Below are positions 1-7,892 of a DNA stretch of 9,247 bases, piece by piece. Made by a program: the position numbers and the translations under genes. Position 1 is the first letter of the stretch. Each line of letters opens with the position of its first letter. Under the pieces are notes generated by a model. That model did not search any database, was not told the origin of the DNA, and saw nothing but the letters and a program-made list of their open reading frames with translations. This DNA is from Chloroflexota bacterium (GTDB lineage: Bacteria > Chloroflexota > Dormibacteria > Dormibacterales > Dormibacteraceae): assembly GCA_005880175.1 (NCBI GenBank), contig VBJR01000259.1, forward strand, positions 26,494 to 35,740. Reading direction: 5' to 3'.

Positions 1-986
1 GTCACCGGCCCCAGCAGGTCCACCTTGTTCAGCGCGACCACCCGCGGCTTCTCGGCGGCGCCCAGCTCGGCCAGGATCTCGTCCACCGTCGTCGCCTGCT
101 CCTGCGCCGCCTCGGCGGAGGCGTCCACCACGTGGAGCACGACGTCGGCGAACGTGACCTCCTCCAGCGTGGCCCGGAACGCGGCCACCAGGTCCGTGGG
201 CAGCTTCTGGATGAATCCCACCGTGTCGGTCAGCAGCACGTCGCGGCCGCGCGGCAGGCGCAGGCGCCGCGTCGTCGGGTCCAGCGTGGCGAACAGCGCG
301 TCCTCGGCCCGCACCCCGGCCCCGGTCAGCGTGTTGATCAGCGTGGACTTGCCCGCGTTCGTGTAGCCCACGATCGCCACCGTCGGCAGGTCCGACCGCT
401 GCCGGCCCGACCGCTGCTGGACGCGCTGCGAGCGCACCTGCGCCAGCTCCTGCTCCAGGTCGCGCATGCGCTTGCGGATGCGCCGGCGCTCGACCTCGAT
501 CTGGGCCTCGCCGGGGCCGCCGCGCGTGCCGATGCCGCCCATCTGCCGGTGGTAGTCGTACGCGCCGATCAGCCGCGGCAGCAGGTGCCGGAGCTGGGCC
601 GCCTCGACCTGCAGCCGGCCCTCACGGGTGCGGGCGTGCTGGGCGAAGATGTCCAGGATCAGCTCGGTCCGGTCCACCACCCGCAGGCCGAGCTCCTTCT
701 CCAGGTTGCGCTGCTGGCGTGGGCTCAGGTCCTCGTTGCAGATCACCAGGTCCAGCTTCAGGTCCTGGCGGCGGTCGCGGATCTCGTCCACCTTGCCGCG
801 GCCCACGAACAGGGCCGGCTCGACCTCGCTCCGGCGCTGGACGTCGGTCCCGATCACCTCGCCGCCCGCGGTCCTGGTGAGTTCGGCCAGCTCCCGCATC
901 TGCTCGCCGAGCGTCTTCGACGACGTCCCCGGCAGCTGGACGCCGATCAGGTAAGCGCGCTCGCGCGCCGGCGTCGTCTCGGTCAA
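1..986 (-). CDS. hflX: GTPase HflX (3' end cut by window edge)
   Basis: HflX is a ribosome-associated GTPase that splits stalled or idle 70S ribosomes, notably under heat or antibiotic stress. The 328 visible residues show the HflX N-domain, a glycine-rich loop GGIGTRGGPGE (about 150-160), a charged coiled-coil-like segment after it, and then the G domain. Visible G-domain motifs are G1 GYTNAGKST (207-215), a switch I/G2 region with FATLDPTTRR, G3 DTVGF (254-258) and G4 NKVD (320-323). G5 and the C-terminal domain lie outside the window. I chose the TTG at 986: it overlaps the miaA stop as TTGA (983-986) and places residues ERAYLIGV at the usual N-terminal distance. No ATG or GTG fits as well in this frame. 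The gene is co-transcribed and probably translationally coupled to miaA. No dapF or hfq lies between the two genes, unlike many actinobacterial or enterobacterial arrangements. The family is certain; the start codon is inferred. Confidence 0.95.
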   Translation of the reverse strand, partial: MTETTPARERAYLIGVQLPGTSSKTLGEQMRELAELTRTAGGEVIGTDVQRRSEVEPALFVGRGKVDEIRDRRQDLKLDLVICNEDLSPRQQRNLEKELGLRVVDRTELILDIFAQHARTREGRLQVEAAQLRHLLPRLIGAYDYHRQMGGIGTRGGPGEAQIEVERRRIRKRMRDLEQELAQVRSQRVQQRSGRQRSDLPTVAIVGYTNAGKSTLINTLTGAGVRAEDALFATLDPTTRRLRLPRGRDVLLTDTVGFIQKLPTDLVAAFRATLEEVTFADVVLHVVDASAEAAQEQATTVDEILAELGAAEKPRVVALNKVDLLGPV

Positions 987-1879
987 ATACCGTGCTCTCG
1001 CAGGAATCCAAGGATACCCGGCACCGGGTCCGCCGTCGCGTCGAACCACGTGATGCCCGGGTTGCGGCGGAGCCACCGCAGCTGGCGCCGCGCGTACCGC
1101 CGGTTGGCCCGGGCCATCACCTCGGGCAGCTCCTCCAGCGTGACCTCGCCCCGGATGTGCATCAGCGCCTCGGCGTAGCCGATGCCCGTCAGCACCGGCG
1201 CGGTGGCCGGCACCCCGGCGGCGAGCGCCGCCCGCGTCTCCTCGATCAGGCCCCGCTCCACCTGGCGCCGCGACCGCTCGGCCAGCCGCTGGTCGACCAC
1301 CTCGGGCGGCGCCGTCAGGCCGATCCGGAGCGGCGTCCACGGCGGCGGCTGCCGCGTCCGCCGGCTGGCCAGGGGCGGCCCCGTCACCTCCAGCACCTCG
1401 ATCGCCCGGACCAGCCGCACCGGGTTGCGCTCGTCCAGCCGCGCCTCCGGGTCGAGGCGGCGGACCATGCCCGCCAGCTCGGCGACCGGCAGCCGCTCCA
1501 GCTCCGCCCGGCGCTCGGGCCGGGGCGGCACGCCGGCCAGCGAGAAGCCCTCCGCGAGCGCGTCGGCCCAGAGCATGCTGCCGCCCTCGACCACCGGCAG
1601 GCGGCCCCGCGCCGCGATGTCCGCGATCGCGGCGTTGGCCGCCGCCACGAACTCGAACACCGTGTAGGTCGTGCGCGGGTCGGCGACGCCCACCAGGTGG
1701 TAGCGCACCTCGCGCAGGTCCTCGGGCGGCGGCTTGTTGGTGGCGATGTCGAGCCGGTCGTAGACCTGCCGGGAGTCGCAGACCACCACCTCGCCGCCCC
1801 GGGCGCGGGCGACCTCGAACGCGGCTCGGCTCTTGCCGACACCGGTCGGCCCCAGGATCAGCGGGACGGTGGTGGACAC
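983..1879 (-). CDS. miaA: tRNA dimethylallyltransferase MiaA
   Basis: MiaA transfers the dimethylallyl group from DMAPP to N6 of A37 in tRNAs that read UNN codons, the first step of ms2i6A formation. Numbered from a GTG at 1879 (298 aa, normal length), it shows P-loop GPTGVGKS (10-17), the DSRQVY motif with Asp35, TNKP (47-50), GGSMLW (99-104) and a C-terminal GIGYAEA. A basic RRYARRQLRWLRR stretch precedes the WFDA end. Where most MiaA proteins have GGT(G/M)LY, this one has Ser for the conserved Thr (T101 in E. coli) and Trp for Tyr, both conservative. The start is uncertain. An ATG at 1942 gives 319 aa but overlaps the ATG of the divergent gene. An ATG at 1888 also works. I prefer the GTG at 1879 because TACGAT lies exactly 7 nt upstream, the leaderless geometry, and because no Shine-Dalgarno precedes any candidate at normal spacing. 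hflX follows with a 4-nt overlap. Confidence 0.95.
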   Translation of the reverse strand: MSTTVPLILGPTGVGKSRAAFEVARARGGEVVVCDSRQVYDRLDIATNKPPPEDLREVRYHLVGVADPRTTYTVFEFVAAANAAIADIAARGRLPVVEGGSMLWADALAEGFSLAGVPPRPERRAELERLPVAELAGMVRRLDPEARLDERNPVRLVRAIEVLEVTGPPLASRRTRQPPPWTPLRIGLTAPPEVVDQRLAERSRRQVERGLIEETRAALAAGVPATAPVLTGIGYAEALMHIRGEVTLEELPEVMARANRRYARRQLRWLRRNPGITWFDATADPVPGILGFLREHGI

Positions 1880-1892
1880 GCCGCCCATCGTA
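1880..1892 (-). promoter_or_regulatory. Candidate leaderless promoter of miaA (-10 TACGAT)
   Basis: On the minus strand TACGAT (1892 to 1887) is followed by 7 nt and then the GTG at 1879. This is the TANNNT-to-start distance typical of leaderless transcripts in high-GC bacteria. No convincing -35 hexamer is visible. If the ATG at 1888 is the true start, the motif overlaps it and this call is wrong. Confidence 0.4.
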
Positions 1893-1927
1893 GACGGGCC
1901 GCCGGCCGCCTCCATCCCGGCTCGCAG

Positions 1928-1940
1928 TATCGTTTCGGCC
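1928..1940 (+). promoter_or_regulatory. Candidate leaderless promoter of the hydrolase-ABC cassette (-10 TATCGT)
   Basis: TATCGT (1928-1933) lies exactly 7 nt before the ATG at 1941, and no Shine-Dalgarno precedes that ATG. This mirrors the arrangement at miaA on the other strand; the two predicted transcription starts are about 62 bp apart and divergent. No clear -35 element is seen. The call rests on motif and spacing only. Confidence 0.45.
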
Positions 1941-4672
<2,732 letters not shown>

Positions 4673-4676
<4 letters not shown>

Positions 4677-5548
4677 CGACGGCGGTGGACGGGGCGGCGC
4701 CAGGCTACCGGTTCACGACGACGCTGACGTTCGCCACCGAGCTCCGGCGCCAGGCCGGCCGGCGCCGGACGCAGCTCGCGCTGGGCTTCATGGTGGCGCT
4801 GCCGCTCGTGATCCTGCTCGCGTTCGAGTTCGGACGGTCGGGCCGCGGGGGCGGCGGCGGCGGCGGCCGGGGCCAGTTCGCGATGCTGGCCGACATCGCC
4901 ACCAGCGGCGGCCTGAACTTCGCGCTGTTCACCCTGCTGGTGTCGTCGTCGTTCCTGCTCGTGGTCGTGGTGGCGCTGTTCTGCGGCGACTCGGTGGCCA
5001 GCGAGGCGAGCTGGGGCTCGCTGCGCTACCTGCTGGCGGTGCCGGTGCCGCGGGCCCGGCTGCTGGGCGGCAAGCTGCTGGTGTCGCTGCTGTACAGCCT
5101 GGTCGCGCTCCTCACGCTGACCACCACGGCGCTGCTGCTGGGCACGCTCCGGTACGGCTGGCACCCGCTGCGGACGACGGTCGCCGGGGAGATCGCCAGC
5201 GACCAGGCGGTGCTGCGGCTGGCCGGCATCGTCGCGTACCTGGCGGTCACGCTGCTGGTCGTGGCGGGGCTGGCGTTCCTGCTCTCGGTCTCGACGGACG
5301 CGCCGCTGGGCGCCGTGGGCGGCGCGGTGCTGCTGCAGATCCTGTCCGACATCCTCGACCAGGTGACCGCGCTCGGCCAGCTCCGCGTGGTGCTGCCGAC
5401 GCACTACGCGCAGGCCTGGCTGGGCCTGCTCTCGAACCCGGTCCAGACGGACGACCTGGCCCGGGGCGCGATCTCGGCGGTCCTGTACGCGGCCGCGTTC
5501 CTCGCGTGGGCGTGGTACCGGTTCCTGCGCAAGGACGTGGTGAGCTGA
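4673..5548 (+). CDS. ABC-2 type transporter permease
   Basis: A 291-residue integral membrane protein with about six hydrophobic segments (near 34-53, 81-104, 135-156, 183-203, 207-228 and 266-284). It has the ABC-2 family hallmark after TM2, GDSVASEASWGSLRYLL (105-121), the conserved cytoplasmic loop that precedes TM3. It should form the membrane channel driven by the ATPase half of the upstream fusion, giving a two-gene exporter. The start is firm: the ATG overlaps the upstream stop as ATGA, and GGAGG (4662-4666) lies 6 nt before it. The first outer loop carries a run of seven glycines (59-65) flanked by arginines. No substrate can be read from the sequence. The family is clear; export direction is inferred from the ABC-2 type and the absence of any binding protein. 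Confidence 0.92.
4850..4867 (+). repeat. In-frame (GGC)6 microsatellite encoding poly-Gly
   Basis: Six perfect GGC units in the permease reading frame, preceded by GGG, encode seven glycines in the first extracytoplasmic loop. Unit gain or loss would change loop length without a frameshift. It may be simple GC-rich low complexity. Confidence 0.7.
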
Positions 5549-6735
5549 CCGCCGCCCCCGAGAGCGTGGCCGAGGGCGCCCGCGTCTCGACGCTGGAGCT
5601 GTTCTTCGACCTGGTCTTCGTCTTCACGATCACCCAGCTGACGTCCGTCCTGGCCGGCGAGCCGAACGGGCGCGGCCTGCTCGCCGTCGTCCTGATGCTG
5701 GGCGTGATCTGGTGGATGTACGGCGGCTACGCGTGGCTGACGAACGCGGTGCCGCCGGACCGGCCGGAGGCGCGCCTGCTGCTGATGGTCGGGATGGCCG
5801 GCTTCCTCGTGGTCGCGCTCGCCATCCCGCGATCGTTCGCGGGCGCCGGCCTCGCGTTCGGCCTCGGCTACCTGGTCGTGACGGTCGTCCACGCCGGCCT
5901 GTTCACGCGCACCAGCACGCGCTCGGCGGTCCGCGCGATCCTCCGGCTGGCCCCGTTCAACCTGGCCTCGGCGCTGCTCGTGCTGGCCGGCGGGGTGGCG
6001 GGCGGCGCCGCCGAGTACGTGCTCTGGGGGCTGGCGTTCGCCCTCCAGGCCGCGACGCCGTTCCTGAGCGGGATCGGCGGCTTCCGCGTCGAGCCGGCCC
6101 ACTTCGTGGAGCGCCACGGGCTGGTCGTCATCATCGTGCTCGGCGAGTCTGTGGTGGCGGTCGGCATCGGCGTCGCGGGCGAGCCGATCGACCTGGCGCT
6201 GGTCGGCGTGGCCGTGCTCGGCCTGGCGCTCGCGGCCGGGCTGTGGTGGCTGTACTTCGGCGGCGACGACGAGCGGGCGGAGCAGGCGCTCACGGCGGCC
6301 CCGCCCGAGCGGCGGCCGCGGCTCGGCCTGTACTCGTACGGGTACGCCCACGTCCCGATCGTGCTCGGCGTCGTGGCGGTCGCCGCCGGCGTGAAGCGGA
6401 GCATCGGCCACGCGTTCGAGCCGCAGGGCCTGGGGCTGGCGCTGCTGCTGGGCGGCGGCGTGGCGCTCTACCTGGCCGGCGAGGCGCTGTTCCGGCGGTC
6501 GCTGCGGATGGCGCCGGCGTGGTTCCGGGCGGCGGCGGGCCTGGTGGCGCTGGCCTCGGTGCCGCTCGGCATGCTCGTCGGCGCCGTGGCCCAGCTCGGG
6601 TTCCTGGTCGCGCTGCTGGCCGCCGCGATCCTGCTGGAGAAGCGGCTGGCGGCCCCGCCCGCGACTATCGCCGCCCCGGCGGCGCCGCGGTCCCCCGCCG
6701 CACCAGGTCCACGTGGAGGCACGTCGTCGACGTGA
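5545..6735 (+). CDS. LtrA-family (low temperature requirement A) membrane protein
   Basis: A polytopic membrane protein with the LtrA family signature near its N-terminus (LELFFDLVFVFTITQL, beginning at 5593). The central family motif ERHGLVVIIVLGES is also present. About ten to twelve hydrophobic helices follow in succession. The biochemical function of LtrA proteins is not established; the name comes from a Listeria cold-growth phenotype. The start is uncertain. A CTG at 5545 overlaps the permease stop as CTGA, has AAGGA (5531-5535) 9 nt upstream and gives 396 aa. GTG at 5506 (409 aa, 43-nt overlap) and GTG at 5566 (389 aa) lack a clear Shine-Dalgarno. The last 23 or so residues are an Ala/Pro/Gly-rich tail read antisense through the end of the lacI gene. 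Position suggests co-transcription with the ABC genes; a joint function is only inferred. Confidence 0.88.
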   Translation: MTAAPESVAEGARVSTLELFFDLVFVFTITQLTSVLAGEPNGRGLLAVVLMLGVIWWMYGGYAWLTNAVPPDRPEARLLLMVGMAGFLVVALAIPRSFAGAGLAFGLGYLVVTVVHAGLFTRTSTRSAVRAILRLAPFNLASALLVLAGGVAGGAAEYVLWGLAFALQAATPFLSGIGGFRVEPAHFVERHGLVVIIVLGESVVAVGIGVAGEPIDLALVGVAVLGLALAAGLWWLYFGGDDERAEQALTAAPPERRPRLGLYSYGYAHVPIVLGVVAVAAGVKRSIGHAFEPQGLGLALLLGGGVALYLAGEALFRRSLRMAPAWFRAAAGLVALASVPLGMLVGAVAQLGFLVALLAAAILLEKRLAAPPATIAAPAAPRSPAAPGPRGGTSST

Positions 6736-7753
6736 TCGCCGCCTGGTCCACGGCCCGGGCCAGCAGGCGCCGGGTCGCCCATGCGCCGATCGCCTCCTTG
6801 TCCACCCGCACGGTCGTCAGCGGCGGGATCAGGTGGCGCGCGACCTCGATGTCGTCGAAGCCGACCACCGACACGTCCCGGGGCACGGCCAGGGCCGCCT
6901 CGTGCAGCGCCCTGATGACCCCGATCGCGCAGACGTCGTTCGCGCAGAAGATCGCCGTGAACGGCCGGCCGCCGGCCAGCAGGCGCTGGCAGGCCGCATA
7001 GCCGCCGTCGGTCGTCAGGTTGCTGCCCTCGAACAGGCGGTGGTCGGGCTCGATCCCGGCCTCCTCGAGGGCGGTCAGGTAGCCGAGGGCGCGCTGCTCG
7101 ACGCTCCAGATCGTGTTCGTGCGGTGGCGCAGCGGCGGGGCGGACTCCACGAACGGGCCGCCGATGAACGCCACGTCGCGGTGGCCGAGGCCGACCAGGT
7201 GCCGGACCGCCGCCCGGCCCCCGCCCAGGCAGTCGCCGAGCACGGCGTCCACCGCGACGCCCGGCACCGCGTTGTCCACCAGCACGAGCGGGACGCCCGA
7301 CCCGTGGAGGGCGCGCACCACCGGCTCCGACGCCGGACCGACCAGCAGCACGCCGTCCAGCCTTGCCTCCCGCACCAGCTCGAGCAGCGCGCCGGGCCGC
7401 TCCGCGTACGGCGTGATCGAGCGGTACGTGACGTGGATGCCCGCCGCCGAGGCCTCCTGCTCCACGCCGTGCAGCACGGGCGTCCAGAAGGGGTTGTCGC
7501 CCAGCGGCTCCTCGCCGAGGATCGACGCGAAGAAGAAGCCGATGTCGCTCAGCGGGGTGGGGGGGACCGGGCGGGGCGGCCGGCTGAGGTAGCCGACGTC
7601 GGCGGCCGCCTGGAGCACCCGCTGGCGGATCCGCTCGGTCACGTTGCCGTGGTTGTTGAGCACGCGGGACACCGTGACGCGGGACACGGCCGCGGCGTGG
7701 GCGACGTCCTGCGTCGTCACCGCGCGGGCGCGCCGCCTGCGGACCTCCGCCAT
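6665..7753 (-). CDS. LacI-family transcriptional regulator with atypical hinge
   Basis: A 362-residue LacI/GalR-type regulator. The N-terminal helix-turn-helix covers about 12-55 (VTTQDVAHAAAVS, then recognition helix RVTVSRVLNN). The usual Gly of the turn is Ala22. From about residue 69 comes a periplasmic-binding-protein-like effector domain with GVLLVGP, FIGGP, the ANDVCAIG segment, VVGFDDIEVA and PPLTTVRVD, all standard LacI landmarks. Residues 57-68, where the minor-groove hinge helix (consensus Ar-x-L) normally sits, read SRPPRPVPPTPL with six prolines, which should not form a helix. GGAGGT (7760-7765 on the plus strand as ACCTCC) lies 6 nt before the ATG, so the start is firm. It diverges from a secreted glycan-binding/hydrolase gene and probably represses it, responding to a sugar released from the polysaccharide. 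The operator-like repeat just upstream also suggests autoregulation. Confidence 0.93.
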   Translation of the reverse strand: MAEVRRRRARAVTTQDVAHAAAVSRVTVSRVLNNHGNVTERIRQRVLQAAADVGYLSRPPRPVPPTPLSDIGFFFASILGEEPLGDNPFWTPVLHGVEQEASAAGIHVTYRSITPYAERPGALLELVREARLDGVLLVGPASEPVVRALHGSGVPLVLVDNAVPGVAVDAVLGDCLGGGRAAVRHLVGLGHRDVAFIGGPFVESAPPLRHRTNTIWSVEQRALGYLTALEEAGIEPDHRLFEGSNLTTDGGYAACQRLLAGGRPFTAIFCANDVCAIGVIRALHEAALAVPRDVSVVGFDDIEVARHLIPPLTTVRVDKEAIGAWATRRLLARAVDQAAITSTTCLHVDLVRRGTAAPPGRR

Positions 7754-7768
7754 CCTTCCACCTCCGAC

Positions 7769-7798
7769 GCTGATACAGCCGTTGCAATCTGTATCAGC
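7769..7798. promoter_or_regulatory. Perfect inverted repeat, candidate LacI-family operator
   Basis: GCTGATACAG (7769-7778) and CTGTATCAGC (7789-7798) are perfect reverse complements separated by 10 nt. A TTGCAA palindrome (7782-7787) lies in the spacer, offset by 1 bp from the dyad centre. The repeat sits just upstream of the lacI Shine-Dalgarno and 28 bp before the -35 of the divergent promoter. It is too widely spaced for a classical 14-20 bp LacI operator. With no T-run after it, it does not look like a terminator. Confidence 0.65.
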
Positions 7799-7812
7799 TG
7801 AATGCGGAAAGA

Positions 7813-7817
7813 GTATC
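7813..7817 (-). promoter_or_regulatory. Isolated GATAC box in the lacI/hydrolase gap
   Basis: GATAC reads on the minus strand here (GTATC on plus), 15 bp beyond the inverted repeat. It shares only the core, GATACTC against GATACAG. It may be a weak extra half-site or part of the lacI promoter, since TTGAGA (7821 to 7816 on minus) overlaps it as a possible -35. Confidence 0.25.
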
Positions 7818-7826
7818 TCAATCGCG

Positions 7827-7855
7827 TTGACGGCGCATCAGGCGGCGGATACAGT
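7827..7855 (+). promoter_or_regulatory. Sigma70-type promoter of the secreted hydrolase gene
   Basis: TTGACG (7827-7832), a 17-bp spacer and TACAGT (7850-7855) form a near-consensus housekeeping promoter, predicting transcription start near 7861-7863 and a leader of about 30 nt with a strong Shine-Dalgarno. The -10 overlaps a GATACAG box. Confidence 0.75.
7848..7854 (+). promoter_or_regulatory. GATACAG half-site on the -10 element
   Basis: This is an exact third copy of the GATACAG core found in both arms of the inverted repeat. It overlaps the TACAGT -10 hexamer by 5 bp. A related GCATCAG (7835-7841) lies just upstream. A regulator bound here would block polymerase, and contact with the repeat at 7769-7798 could loop the short gap. 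Confidence 0.45.
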
Positions 7856-7892
7856 AGGCGCTGGACCCCGGCCGAGAGATCAGGAGGGAGAG

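Noticed and set aside
1..366. Plus-strand ORF at the left edge
   Set aside because: Ser/Ala/Thr-rich translation antisense to the hflX G domain, with no independent support.
622..1011. Minus-strand ORF beginning with ATG over the hflX start
   Set aside because: It is out of frame with hflX, whose GTPase motifs lie in the frame begun by TTG 986.
1833..1940. Longer start (ATG 1833) for the hydrolase-ABC fusion
   Set aside because: The extra 36 residues are antisense to the miaA P-loop region and precede the natural Arg-rich membrane signal at 1941.
7769..7798. Inverted repeat as a rho-independent terminator
   Set aside because: It lies between divergent starts, its arms are not GC-rich compared with the surroundings, and no T-run follows on either strand.
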